The notes below the pieces were generated by a model. The model was not told the DNA's origin. It saw only the letters and a program-made list of their open reading frames with translations, and searched no databases. DNA of 64,000 nucleotides, taken from positions 930,001-994,000 of the forward strand of contig NZ_JBFEFI010000001.1 in NCBI RefSeq assembly GCF_040717535.1, given 5' to 3'. Each line of letters opens with the position of its first letter. Positions within the stretch are counted from its first letter, which is position 1. A program made the translations under genes and the position numbers. Origin of the DNA: Thalassoglobus sp. JC818. GTDB lineage: Bacteria > Planctomycetota > Planctomycetia > Planctomycetales > Planctomycetaceae. This document shows positions 47,312 through 56,556 of this stretch, one piece after another.

Positions 47312-48073
47312 ATGAAAATTCTTCTCGTCAATGATGACGGCATTTACGCTCCCGGTCTGAGATCACTCGTCGATCCGCTGAAACAAATCGGTTCAGTCAC
47401 TGTCGTTGCTCCACTGGTTGAGCAAAGTGGCGTCGGTCACTTAGTGACGTACTTGCGACCGATCACAGCCAAGAAAGTTCTCGAGGGAGGAACAGATTTC
47501 GGTTGGGGCGTCGATGGAAGTCCGGCCGACTGCGTGAAGCTGGGAGTTCTCGAATTCTGTGACGGAGAGCCCGATCTGATCGTAAGTGGTATCAACTCAG
47601 GAGCCAACGTCGGCATCAATGTTCTCTATTCGGGGACTGTTGCCGCTGCGATTGAGGGAGCATTTTTCGGAATCACATCGGTCGCCCTTTCGCTCTCACA
47701 AGGCACACCTCCCGATTACGATCAGGTCGCAAATCGAGCTGTGCCGCTCATCGAGAAGTTGTTGAAGACCGTGCCGCGACCCGGAACGTTGTGGAATGTG
47801 AATTTCCCGGACACAACTCCTGAGGGTCCGCGCGGAATTCGAATGGCTCGCATGGCAGTCCGCCGTCACACGGAAACCGTCGATAAACGCATCGATCCAC
47901 GCGGCCGGCCATATTACTGGAGCGGACTCGATCCAATCCTCAATCACGAACTCGACCCGGGAACGGACGTCAAAGAACTCCTCGACGGTTGGGCCACCGT
48001 CACGCCCCTGCACTTCGATCTGTCCGAGAACTCCATTCTCGAAGAATGTGAATCAATTCAGTGGGACGAATAA
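47312..48073 (+). CDS. surE: 5'/3'-nucleotidase SurE
   Basis: This 253-residue cytoplasmic phosphatase has the metal-binding NDDGIYAPG motif (7-15), a SGINSGANVG phosphate loop (about 91-100) and the SGTVAAAIEG helix (about 106-115). SurE is a divalent-metal-dependent nucleoside monophosphatase that also hydrolyses short polyphosphate and is often important in stationary phase. The usual partners (pcm, rpoS) are not adjacent. It is 300 bases upstream of cysS on the same strand. Confidence 0.96.
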   Translation: MKILLVNDDGIYAPGLRSLVDPLKQIGSVTVVAPLVEQSGVGHLVTYLRPITAKKVLEGGTDFGWGVDGSPADCVKLGVLEFCDGEPDLIVSGINSGANVGINVLYSGTVAAAIEGAFFGITSVALSLSQGTPPDYDQVANRAVPLIEKLLKTVPRPGTLWNVNFPDTTPEGPRGIRMARMAVRRHTETVDKRIDPRGRPYYWSGLDPILNHELDPGTDVKELLDGWATVTPLHFDLSENSILEECESIQWDE

Positions 48074-48373
48074 ACTCGAAGCGAATTGAGGCTCTTCGCA
48101 TTTTGTGCGGATCGCCTGCATGCTTCGCTGGCTCTCTGAACTCAATCTTGGACAGCGCGCTCATGTTCGCTAATCTATGCCTTCAGGCGAGGGAGAGACG
48201 ATTCTTCTCTCCCACGAGCATTGATTGAATCAGTCTTCGCAGATTTGTACGAGTCAATCCCGCGAACACAATGCCGAATCGCCTAAGCGAGTTCACAGAC
48301 AAAAAGTGAAGCGACTCGTTAAACCGGAATAGCAGGGAACCGTCTGTAAACGACAGGCACGGAAGGTCTATTG
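48074..48373. other. Intergenic region between surE and cysS
   Basis: No gene or clear terminator is seen in these 300 bases. A T-box leader, as precedes some tRNA synthetase genes in Firmicutes, was looked for and not found. Confidence 0.4.
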
Positions 48374-49933
48374 ATGTCACTACGAGTTTACAACACGCTG
48401 ACTCGCGAAAAAGAGCCGTTCACAACCATCGAACCCGGTAAAGTCACGATGTATCTGTGTGGACCAACGGTCTACAAGCCGGCCCACATCGGACACATGG
48501 TTGGCCCAGTCATCTTCGACACCGTCAAACGCTACCTGACATACGCCGGATACGACGTCACCTTCGTCATCAACATTACCGACGTTGATGACAAGTTGAT
48601 CAACAAAGCCAAGGAACTCGGCGTCGAAGTCAAAGCCCTCGCCGAACAGATGACCGAAGACTACTTCGACAATCTGAACCTCATGGGCGTCAACACGATT
48701 GACCATTTTCCGTACGCCACTGATTACATCAATGACATGCAGGAGATGATTCAGCAACTCATCGATCGCGGTCATGCATACCCGCTGAATGGGGACGTCT
48801 ACTTCGACGTAACCGCTGATGCCGACTACGGGAAACTCAGCGGGCGCAGCGTAGACGCGATGATGGCTGGCACTCGAGTCGAGGCGAACGACGCCAAGAA
48901 AAACCCGGCAGATTTCGCGCTCTGGAAAGGCTCCAAAGATGGCGAACCTGCCTGGGACAGCCCTTGGGGACCGGGCCGACCTGGCTGGCACATCGAGTGT
49001 TCGGTCATGAGTTGTAAGCTGCTGGGACCATCCATCGACATTCATGGGGGCGGACTCGACTTGATGTTTCCGCATCACGAGAACGAACTGGCCCAGTCAG
49101 AGTCAGCGTCTGGAGAGACTTTCGTTAAATACTGGATGCACAACGGCCTGATGCAATCGGGCAAGAATACCGGAAAAGTTGGCGGAGGTCACGATCGACA
49201 CGGTGACTCCCCTGCCCCGGACTCGACCGACGCACAAATTGCCAACAAGCTGGCCGGATCGGCTGGTGCGGAATCTGTGAAAACGGCTGTCTTCGCTCAT
49301 CACCATCCGGAAGTGGTCCGATTCTTCCTGCTGTCGACTCACTATCGCAGCCCGATCGACTTCTCGCTCGAAAACATCGCCAAAACAGAAAAGAGCCTCG
49401 ACGGGTTCTACCGTCTGTTCGACTCGTTCCAGCGTATCACGGGAGTCGATCCCTACACCCTCAGCATCCCAAGTGTTCGAGAAGAATCGGTCCAACTCAG
49501 GCTGCTCGGCGACGATCTCGCGAAGTCCTTCGAAGACCTCCGCAGCCGTTTTCTGGAGTCCATGGACGACGACTTCAACACCGGCGGAGCAGTTGGAATT
49601 CTGTTTGATATGCGGCGCGCGATCAACGGATTCATTCAACAGCAGAAGCTTGAAGAGAAATGCACACCGGAGCAGTCTGAACAACTCACCGCGATGGTCA
49701 CTCTCCTGCGTGAACTGGCGCAGCTAGTCGGTGTCTTTCAACGTCCTGTCGAGAAGTCGTCCGGCGCTGATGATGAATTCGTCAACGGGCTCATGGATCT
49801 TGTTCTCGATATCCGACAACAGGCACGAGCCGACAAGAACTGGGCTGTCGCGGACAAAATTCGCGATGCCTTGAAAGAGCTGAAAGTCGAAGTCGAAGAT
49901 GGCAAAGAAGGTGTCCGCTGGAGTCGTGGCTAA
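48374..49933 (+). CDS. cysS: Cysteinyl-tRNA synthetase with altered KMSKS loop
   Basis: The product is 519 residues from ATG 48374 (a TTG lies directly before). Class I features are clear: zinc ligand Cys29 in YLCGPTVY, HIGH at 38-41, the zinc-site WHIECS and FPHHENE, and RFFLLSTHYRSPIDF. It attaches cysteine to tRNA-Cys. The loop that normally carries KMSKS is replaced by about 25 extra residues (GKNTGKVGGGHDRHGDSPAP and on), ending in KLAGS at about 292-296. This is still Lys-first but lacks the second Lys. The C-terminal anticodon domain (about 345-519) is normal. Likely functional, since the genome needs a CysRS, unless a second copy exists. Confidence 0.94.
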   Translation: MSLRVYNTLTREKEPFTTIEPGKVTMYLCGPTVYKPAHIGHMVGPVIFDTVKRYLTYAGYDVTFVINITDVDDKLINKAKELGVEVKALAEQMTEDYFDNLNLMGVNTIDHFPYATDYINDMQEMIQQLIDRGHAYPLNGDVYFDVTADADYGKLSGRSVDAMMAGTRVEANDAKKNPADFALWKGSKDGEPAWDSPWGPGRPGWHIECSVMSCKLLGPSIDIHGGGLDLMFPHHENELAQSESASGETFVKYWMHNGLMQSGKNTGKVGGGHDRHGDSPAPDSTDAQIANKLAGSAGAESVKTAVFAHHHPEVVRFFLLSTHYRSPIDFSLENIAKTEKSLDGFYRLFDSFQRITGVDPYTLSIPSVREESVQLRLLGDDLAKSFEDLRSRFLESMDDDFNTGGAVGILFDMRRAINGFIQQQKLEEKCTPEQSEQLTAMVTLLRELAQLVGVFQRPVEKSSGADDEFVNGLMDLVLDIRQQARADKNWAVADKIRDALKELKVEVEDGKEGVRWSRG

Positions 49934-50119
49934 GCACTCTATGAAGTGATCGCGTTCGAAACGTCAGTATCCCCGTTGAATGAGATGCGACAATTTTCAT
50001 GTTGAAACTTGACGCCATCATGACAAAAGCGAATTCTTGAGGAAGGACGACACTTGTTGCGCCATCACTTCAAGTGATGGCGAGAACAGGCTTTCAGCAT
50101 CAGCAATCAGGAGTGACCA

Positions 50120-51190
50120 ATGTCCGATGACTCCTCTGACGAATTTGAAGATGGTGAACCCATCGGCTGGTCCGCAATCGATGATTCAGCCAAAGCAATT
50201 TACGGCGATCTTGAGCCGCTGCACTGGGGAACGGTAATCCCTTACTCCCTCGGCGGTCCCGATCCGCTGACCGGGGTCAGTGCTTATCCGAGCCGCTCTC
50301 AACAGCCACACTTCCATTATGTGACATATGGATTCTCTGACCTGTACGAGAAAGAAGGTGACGATCCGGAGTGGAGCGGATATGGCTTCGAATTGACGTT
50401 TCGACTTGCTTCGAACACCCATGCTGAAGCCCCGATCTGGGTTGTGAGTTTACTTCAGAATCTTGCTCGCTATGTCTTCGAGACAGGCCGAGGCTTCGGT
50501 GTGGGACACACGATGCCACTCAACAGCCCGATTTGTCGCGAGTCAGAAACACAAATTCGATCGATCACTTTCGTGCGAGATCCCGAGTTGGGATTAATCG
50601 ACACACCCAACGGGCAGGTTGAGTTCTTGCAGGTTGTCGGCTTAACAGATGATGAACTCGACGCGACGCAGTCATGGAACGCGGAGCACTTCACCGAGTT
50701 AATGACCAAACAAAAGAATCCGCTGCTGCTCACCGATCTCAAGAGATCGTCATACTTGAATGACACCGAGTTTGCGAAACACGTTGAAGAACTGACACGC
50801 GAGGAAGGTGCCTCCGCTGGCATTATGACCGCGGATCAGTTTCGCGTGATCGGTCATCCGTCTGTGGGAACGTTTGCTCTCACGATTGGGGCATTGCTTG
50901 CTCCCGGACTCGGACAGAGGCTGCGAGGACGCATCCCTTTCCAGCGCAGCTTTTCTGTTTTCGGTGACGCAGGCGAACTGCGATTCGTTCCGGCCGATCG
51001 CTTCTCCATTGAAGTCGAAGAAGGATTAACGTCCGTCCGACTCAAACCGTCTCAGGCAGAGTCTCTCGTCTCTGCCCTTACGCCCAAAGCTGGCACGTTT
51101 ACCTTCCCGGATCTTGAAGGTCTCACACTGATCATCGAACCGACAGAGATCACCGACAACGATGGCAACGTCACAGACGTCATCGGATAA
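50120..51190 (+). CDS. Suppressor-of-fused (SUFU) domain protein
   Basis: This 356-residue protein starts at ATG 50120, after AGGAGTG. Residues about 15-200 match the SUFU fold: GWSAIDDSAKAIYGDLEPLHW, HFHYVTYGFSDLYEKEG, GYGFELTFRL, and FETGRGFGVGHTMPLN. The C-terminal part (about 200-356) is a second alpha/beta domain with no signature I know. In bacteria SUFU domains are found in uncharacterised proteins and in immunity proteins of polymorphic toxin systems. No toxin gene is adjacent, so immunity is not supported here. It is probably a cytoplasmic, single-gene unit. Confidence 0.85.
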   Translation: MSDDSSDEFEDGEPIGWSAIDDSAKAIYGDLEPLHWGTVIPYSLGGPDPLTGVSAYPSRSQQPHFHYVTYGFSDLYEKEGDDPEWSGYGFELTFRLASNTHAEAPIWVVSLLQNLARYVFETGRGFGVGHTMPLNSPICRESETQIRSITFVRDPELGLIDTPNGQVEFLQVVGLTDDELDATQSWNAEHFTELMTKQKNPLLLTDLKRSSYLNDTEFAKHVEELTREEGASAGIMTADQFRVIGHPSVGTFALTIGALLAPGLGQRLRGRIPFQRSFSVFGDAGELRFVPADRFSIEVEEGLTSVRLKPSQAESLVSALTPKAGTFTFPDLEGLTLIIEPTEITDNDGNVTDVIG

Positions 51191-51290
51191 GCGTCTTCTC
51201 TCTCGATTCAAACGATGTCATTCACAGGCGCTTCGGGATGTGTTCGCGTTTTCTGGACCAAGCTGTGTAGTCCACTGAAGTGAACTCGTC

Positions 51291-52457
51291 TCATGTTGTC
51301 CAGGGAGGTGAACTGGTCTCAATCGCTTCGACGTCGAGGTCTTCGATAATTTGTTCGCGAGCCCGCTCTGCAAGACACGCCCAAAGCGACGAACGTCCGG
51401 GGAAGACGCTCCACAAATTTTCAAACCCCTGCCCTTCCAAGCGATGGTTGATGACCGTGGGTGTCGGTGTGATTCCCGGTTCGACCTGATCAACGCTCAG
51501 CATTTCAAGCGTCGTCCCAGCCCATTCGCATGGCTTCTTCCAGCGATGTCGATCGATCCCGTGGAAGTATTTGGAAAGCTTGTCCCACAGCTTGTCGCTG
51601 AATTCAGGATCTACAGTTCGGTCTAGCGGCTCGTGAGTGATTCGTGCTGGGAGTGACCCAAGAATCGAAGTCGCATGGTGAGGAATGTGATTGAACCCTT
51701 CATCGTCGACAACACAAAATGGAACTTCACACACGCTGGGCTGCAGCGCCATCAACTGATGCTTTTGAATGACCGGCGTATACGACTCTCCCTCACCCAG
51801 CGTTTGAGAAAACAATTCTGAAGCGAAGTCGTTGAGAAACGCTCCAATCGCCAGAACGACTCGGCTCGCAAGAATCTGTTCTTTCCCTGCAACGACAACG
51901 CCATTCACCGTCGTCCCTTCTCGAATCAGCGAAGTGACCGGCGCCTGTGTGCGGATCTCCGCTCCACAATTTCGTGCAGTCGAAGCGAGAACTTCGAGAA
52001 GCAGATCAGAACGAAAACTGCGATCAGGAAGTAGAAACGCTGAGGCGATTCGCTCAGTGTGCAAGTTTGGAATGGCGTTTGAAACTTCGGTCGGTGAGAC
52101 GTCTTCAAAGGGGATTCCAACTTCTTCCCAGCGGCGAGTCCAAAGCGTGACGTCGGTCTCCGGATTCGAGAAGAGGTAGTACATCCCCTGTTGATTCGGT
52201 TCGAAAGAGTTCGGGGCAAACTGAATCGTTTGTTGCAGGGACTCATAGCAGAGTCGAGCGAGGTCTGGCTGCTGTCTGGCAAACCAGGCGCCACTGTGAA
52301 ACCAACCCTGATTTCGAGTTGTGGCCTCGGCACCGAGAGTTGTCGATTCCAACACCGTCACTGCCAGGCCGGCTTGAGCGAGACGACAGGCAACGGCCAT
52401 TCCCGCAACCCCACCTCCGACAATCACCACTCTTTGCACATCGTTCGTTGACACCAT
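51291..52457 (-). CDS. FAD-dependent oxidoreductase (DAO family)
   Basis: This 388-residue protein has an N-terminal FAD-binding fold, VVIVGGGVAGMAVACRLAQAG (about 10-30), with Glu at the strand-2 end (TVLES). A second FAD contact region is VLAIGAFLND (about 200). The general layout is that of the D-amino-acid oxidase/glycine oxidase family, which oxidise amines or amino acids using FAD. Substrate is not predictable. It stands alone on the minus strand between the SUFU gene and frr. Confidence 0.85.
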   Translation of the reverse strand: MVSTNDVQRVVIVGGGVAGMAVACRLAQAGLAVTVLESTTLGAEATTRNQGWFHSGAWFARQQPDLARLCYESLQQTIQFAPNSFEPNQQGMYYLFSNPETDVTLWTRRWEEVGIPFEDVSPTEVSNAIPNLHTERIASAFLLPDRSFRSDLLLEVLASTARNCGAEIRTQAPVTSLIREGTTVNGVVVAGKEQILASRVVLAIGAFLNDFASELFSQTLGEGESYTPVIQKHQLMALQPSVCEVPFCVVDDEGFNHIPHHATSILGSLPARITHEPLDRTVDPEFSDKLWDKLSKYFHGIDRHRWKKPCEWAGTTLEMLSVDQVEPGITPTPTVINHRLEGQGFENLWSVFPGRSSLWACLAERAREQIIEDLDVEAIETSSPPWTT

Positions 52458-52635
52458 CGATCTGCTCCCGGAAATTGATTTTCACCCTCTATCATTTCAA
52501 AGAATGCCGATGAGTCAACGTGCGGTGCCAAAATCCTCAACTCGAAGAATGTGATCTCACGCGGATGCACTTTGCCTAATCAAAGACATCCCATTTTTGC
52601 CAATCGGTCTCATTTCTTAGACAACGCTGAATTCC

Positions 52636-52678
52636 AAAAACAAAACAGTCCCGATCCGCAACTAGCGAACCGGGACTG
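52636..52678 (-). terminator. Intrinsic terminator after frr
   Basis: On the minus strand an 8-bp stem (CAGTCCCG 52671-52678 with CGGGACTG 52646-52653) encloses a 17-base loop and is followed by TTTTGTTTTT. It lies 41 bases past the frr stop. Confidence 0.85.
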
Positions 52679-52719
52679 TGAAAGCATATTGAACTTCAGT
52701 CGATGAAAAGATCGATCGT

Positions 52720-53280
52720 CTATTCGTTCATGACTTCTTCTTCTTTATGTTTCGCCTGATCGTTGACGACTCCTTCGAACTTCTTCGTCAACTCTTGAAT
52801 CTCGTCCTTGGCGGTCTTCATTTGATCTTCGGAGATCGCTTTGTCTTTCTCAGCCTGCTCGACGTGCTTGTTCGCATCGCGGCGAATGTTTCTGATCGAA
52901 ACGCGTGCGTCTTCCGCAAACTTCCCGACGCGTTGGACGAGTTCTCGTCGGCGTTCTGTCGACAGGGCTGGGACATTGATTCGAATCAGCCGTCCATCTG
53001 AATTCGGAGCCATTCCTGCATCGCTGGACTGAATCGCTTTAACAATCTCAGTCAGAATAGACTGATCGAATGGACGAATCACGAGCTGTTGCGGTTCCGG
53101 AACGCTGATATTCGCCAGTTGCTTCAGCGGCGTTGGAGAACCGTGGTAATTGACGCGAACTGAGTCGACAAGACCGGGAGTCGCTCGGCCTGTTCGCAAT
53201 CCTTGCAGCGCGTCTTTGAAAACGTCGACCGCTTTCTTCATACGATCTTCAGCATCAATGAGAACTTCATCGGGTTCCAT
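52720..53280 (-). CDS. frr: Ribosome recycling factor
   Basis: With the ATG at 53280 the product is 186 residues, the standard RRF length; the longer frame upstream starts with implausible sequence. Visible family features are MKKAVDVFKDALQGLRTGRA, the conserved LKQLANISVPEPQQLVIRPFD and the C-terminal triple-helix segment (RRRELVQRVGKFAEDARVSI, IRRDANKHVEQAEKD). RRF with EF-G splits post-termination ribosomes. In many bacteria frr follows pyrH and tsf; here it is alone with its own terminator. Confidence 0.96.
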   Translation of the reverse strand: MEPDEVLIDAEDRMKKAVDVFKDALQGLRTGRATPGLVDSVRVNYHGSPTPLKQLANISVPEPQQLVIRPFDQSILTEIVKAIQSSDAGMAPNSDGRLIRINVPALSTERRRELVQRVGKFAEDARVSIRNIRRDANKHVEQAEKDKAISEDQMKTAKDEIQELTKKFEGVVNDQAKHKEEEVMNE

Positions 53281-53856
53281 GCACGTCACCATCATCTTTC
53301 TGTGTCGGATCTTACAGAGCACGCGGTGGAAAGACCGCGAATTCTCTTCGAAGACATCCTTCAGTCACTATCCCAAAGGAGTCTGATCACCGATCATGAA
53401 AACGTTTTACAGTTTGTTCACTTAAGAACGATATCGGACCAGACGAAAATTGAGAAGAGAGGTCATCGAGTTTCACCAGCGAGAGACTGTTCTCGGAATG
53501 GAATCAGAATCTGCAGAATGTTCTTCGAGCGTAATTTTGACAAGCCGCCTTTGCAGTCGCTCACGCACCCATCTGCATGTTGACTGAGCGAAATGTTCAG
53601 TGTGGGCAGAAAATGCCATCGAATTGTCCTGGAAGTGGCCGCAAAATCAGCGAATCGAATTGTTTTCCAAGACACTCATCGGTTCAAATGCCGTTTTGCG
53701 ACATCGATCGTATCGAAACAGTGACCAAGTTTCGCCAACTCAGATCTGCATGCAGAGAAGCGAGTTCAGGCGAGAACAGAGAAACCATACAAATGGTCTA
53801 AACTTCATCGACGGGAATTGGTGAGCAGATTTCGAAAGAGACGGAAAGAGACCGTG
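53281..53856. other. Divergent intergenic region, no supported gene
   Basis: About 576 bases lie between frr (minus) and the methyltransferase gene (plus). A start-like site (AAAGGAG then ATG at 53397) opens only a nine-codon frame. Otherwise nothing is recognisable. Confidence 0.4.
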
Positions 53857-55347
53857 ATGCTGCGAATCACTTATGACGACAACGGAACCAGCCACAACGA
53901 TTTGACCGTTCAGGTCGGAAATTCCATCAACGTCGGCGATTCCTATTACCTCACGCTCTCAAGGACTGACTCGGGCAAGTCCGGCGAACTTTCGATTCCC
54001 GAAAAGCTCACAGTACTGTTCGACCGATGGTTGCGACGCATCGAAGAGGGGCACAAAGAATTCTATCTACTGCTCGACATCTCCGACGAGTCGACCACCT
54101 GGCTGAAATGTTCGCAGGAAGACAACGACCTGTTCGCCATCCCCGGATGGTCAACTCTGGAAGGACATTCGGTCGATGTCATTCGCGAGGGATTTCGAAC
54201 CGCTCCTCCGCCCGATTTTCAGGAATTCGAATCACCGAACGAGATCATCGGATCGGTCGACGAACTCAAAGATGACCTGCTGCGTTCGCAAGCTCAACTG
54301 GCTGCATTGAAACAACCGGTTCATGACCCCACTCCTCTGTTCGAACATTTTCGAGGCACGTATTCGACGCAGCTGCTCACCGTCGCTGTCGCTCACTTGA
54401 ATGTCTTCGACAACTTCAACGGAATTCGACCGACGCGCGGATTCCTGCAATCTCAATTACAGCTACAAGATCGCCCGTTCAACGTCCTTCTCACCGGGCT
54501 AAAAGCAATGGAATTGTTGACGGAAGATTCGTCCGGCCAGATTGACATGACTCCCACTGCCCGTGAGCACTTTCAACATCAAGACTCAACGGGAATCGCT
54601 GACTATATCGGTCTCGCTGCCGAAACTTCAGAAGTTCTCGGATTGCTCGAACGCCTGAAAACTAACCGTCCAGCAGGGATGGCGACCGACGAAGACGGCG
54701 TCGCTTTTATCTATCGCGATGGAATTCGATCAGCGATGGAAGAATCAGAACTGGCGAGGTATTTCACGATGTCTCTCGCTGGTCGTGCGAGAAATGTCGC
54801 TCCGGTTTTGGCCGATCGCTTCCAACTCGATGACGCCAAACTGCTCCTGGATATCGGAGGAGGTTCTGGAATCTATTCGATTTGCTATCTCGCGAGAAAT
54901 CACAATCTCCGCGCGATCGTTCTCGACCGTCCTGAAGTCCTCCCGGTCGCCGTCGAATGTGCCCGACACTATGGTGTTGAAGACCGGCTCGAAGTTCGAT
55001 CAGCCGATATGTTCAAAGACCCGTTGCCGACCGCAGACGTCATTCTTCTTTCAAATGTCCTTCACGACTGGGACGTCCCCGAATGCACGCAACTGGTGAA
55101 CCGTTGTGCCCAATCGCTTCCCGTTGATGGTCGTCTTCTGATCCACGACGTCTTCTTGAATGACGACCTCTCCGGACCATTGCCCATCGCTCTTTATTCG
55201 ACAGCTCTTTTCTCAATGACTGAGGGACGCGCTTACAGCGTTCAGGAATACACTCAATGGCTGTCAGCGGCTGACCTAACTGTCACCGGTCCCACTCCGA
55301 CACTCATCCATTGCGGAGTTCTGTGCGGACAGAAAACGTTGAATTGA
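53857..55347 (+). CDS. O-methyltransferase with an additional N-terminal domain
   Basis: From ATG 53857 the product is 496 residues. A GTG at 53854 and an in-frame TTG at 53818 are alternative starts. Residues about 1-125 form an unrecognised alpha/beta domain (LRITYDDNGTSHNDLTVQVG, EFYLLLDISDESTTWLKC). From about 150 the chain matches the plant-type/acetylserotonin O-methyltransferase family: a helical dimerisation part (LTVAVAHLNVFDNF ... LLTGLKAMELL), then the SAM fold with DIGGGSGIYSICYLARN (about 335-352), IVLDRPEVLPVA, and LSNVLHDWDVPECTQLVNRC. It transfers a methyl group from S-adenosylmethionine to a hydroxyl of an unknown small molecule. The N-terminal domain is the novelty. Confidence 0.85.
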   Translation: MLRITYDDNGTSHNDLTVQVGNSINVGDSYYLTLSRTDSGKSGELSIPEKLTVLFDRWLRRIEEGHKEFYLLLDISDESTTWLKCSQEDNDLFAIPGWSTLEGHSVDVIREGFRTAPPPDFQEFESPNEIIGSVDELKDDLLRSQAQLAALKQPVHDPTPLFEHFRGTYSTQLLTVAVAHLNVFDNFNGIRPTRGFLQSQLQLQDRPFNVLLTGLKAMELLTEDSSGQIDMTPTAREHFQHQDSTGIADYIGLAAETSEVLGLLERLKTNRPAGMATDEDGVAFIYRDGIRSAMEESELARYFTMSLAGRARNVAPVLADRFQLDDAKLLLDIGGGSGIYSICYLARNHNLRAIVLDRPEVLPVAVECARHYGVEDRLEVRSADMFKDPLPTADVILLSNVLHDWDVPECTQLVNRCAQSLPVDGRLLIHDVFLNDDLSGPLPIALYSTALFSMTEGRAYSVQEYTQWLSAADLTVTGPTPTLIHCGVLCGQKTLN

Positions 55348-55418
55348 CCGGGCGACAAAGCACCTACTAAACCGCAAGCAGAGTGACAGTCTCAACTGCA
55401 GAGAATCCTGAAGAGCAA

Positions 55419-56453
55419 TTACGTCCCCGTGCTGCGACTGACCTGACCGATGACTTTTGCATCGTCTCCCGCATCGCGTAGCTTCTTGAGAACCGCATCG
55501 ACAGCTTCCGGCCGAACTAGAAGGCTGAGACCGATTCCCATATTGAAGACACGAAACATCTCTTCAGTATCAACGTCTCCCAGCTTCTGCAGCCAGTCAA
55601 AGACTGGCGGAACTGTCCAGGCTGACCGATCGACATTCAATTCCAAACCATTCGGAAGAATGCGGCTCACATTCTCATCGAGCCCACCACCGGTAATGTG
55701 TGCAATTCCGGTGACTTGAGGTTTGAGTTCCTTGTCTCCCAGAAGTTCAGAAACAAGTTTCGAGTAGATACGAGTCGGTTTCAGTAGAACTTCTCCGACT
55801 GTCGCTCCCAGCTCTGCAACTTCGGAGTCGACCGACAGGCCAGCATGGTCGAAGACGACTTTGCGGACCAGACTGTATCCGTTTGAGTGAAATCCGTTGC
55901 TCGGAATTCCAATCAGAACATCACCGTCTTGAATCTGGTTTCCATCAATAATCTCATCACGCTCAACAACAGCGACACAGAACCCCGCCATATCAAATTC
56001 ACCCGGAGAATACAGATCCGGCATGATGGCAGTTTCGCCCCCCAAAAGGGCAGCACCTGCCTCGACACAACCGTCTGAGACACCTTGTACAAGACTCGCG
56101 ACGAGATCGGGATCGTCCTTCGGAAGCGCTAGGTAATCGAGAAAGAACAGTGGCTCTGCCCCCAAACACAGGCAGTCGTTGACGCACATCGCCACCAGGT
56201 CCGTCCCGACGGTGTCGTAGCATCGGGCAAGAATGGCGACTTTCAATTTAGTCCCAACGCCATCCGATCCCGAAACCAGAACGGGATCTCGATAGCTGTG
56301 CCCCTCTCCGAACAAGCGGAATAATCCCGCAAATCCCCCATTCAACGGCATGACACGGGCCGATTGTGTCCTCTGTAGCAATGCCGGAATCCGTCCCATT
56401 GCCTCAGCATAGGAATCGAGATCGACTCCGGAATCCTTGTACGAAATAGCCAT
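55419..56453 (-). CDS. purM: Phosphoribosylformylglycinamidine cyclo-ligase
   Basis: This 344-residue protein is the usual PurM length. Diagnostic segments are the ATP-binding VSGSDGVGTKLKVA (about 60-73), MCVNDCLCLGAEPLFFLDYLA (about 89-109), GCVEAGAALLGGETA (about 131-145) and GIAHITGGGLDENV (about 249-262). PurM closes the imidazole ring to give aminoimidazole ribonucleotide in purine synthesis. It is a single gene, divergent from the membrane protein gene at 56557 across about 100 bases. Context gives no other purine genes. Confidence 0.97.
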   Translation of the reverse strand: MAISYKDSGVDLDSYAEAMGRIPALLQRTQSARVMPLNGGFAGLFRLFGEGHSYRDPVLVSGSDGVGTKLKVAILARCYDTVGTDLVAMCVNDCLCLGAEPLFFLDYLALPKDDPDLVASLVQGVSDGCVEAGAALLGGETAIMPDLYSPGEFDMAGFCVAVVERDEIIDGNQIQDGDVLIGIPSNGFHSNGYSLVRKVVFDHAGLSVDSEVAELGATVGEVLLKPTRIYSKLVSELLGDKELKPQVTGIAHITGGGLDENVSRILPNGLELNVDRSAWTVPPVFDWLQKLGDVDTEEMFRVFNMGIGLSLLVRPEAVDAVLKKLRDAGDDAKVIGQVSRSTGT

Positions 56454-56556
56454 AAATTGTCGTCCGAATGAAGTTCACCGCCGTTGTCATAGTCAAGTTA
56501 AGATGGATTCGCACAAAGAACAACTGTAGGCTTCTTTTGACTTGTAAGGCAGTCCG

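Noticed and set aside
48080-48190. Possible sixth copy of the palindromic element after surE
   Set aside because: There are GC-rich hairpin-like words, but no TAGAGCA or TGCTCTA ends.
48074-48373. T-box riboswitch before cysS
   Set aside because: No T-box sequence or specifier stem was found.
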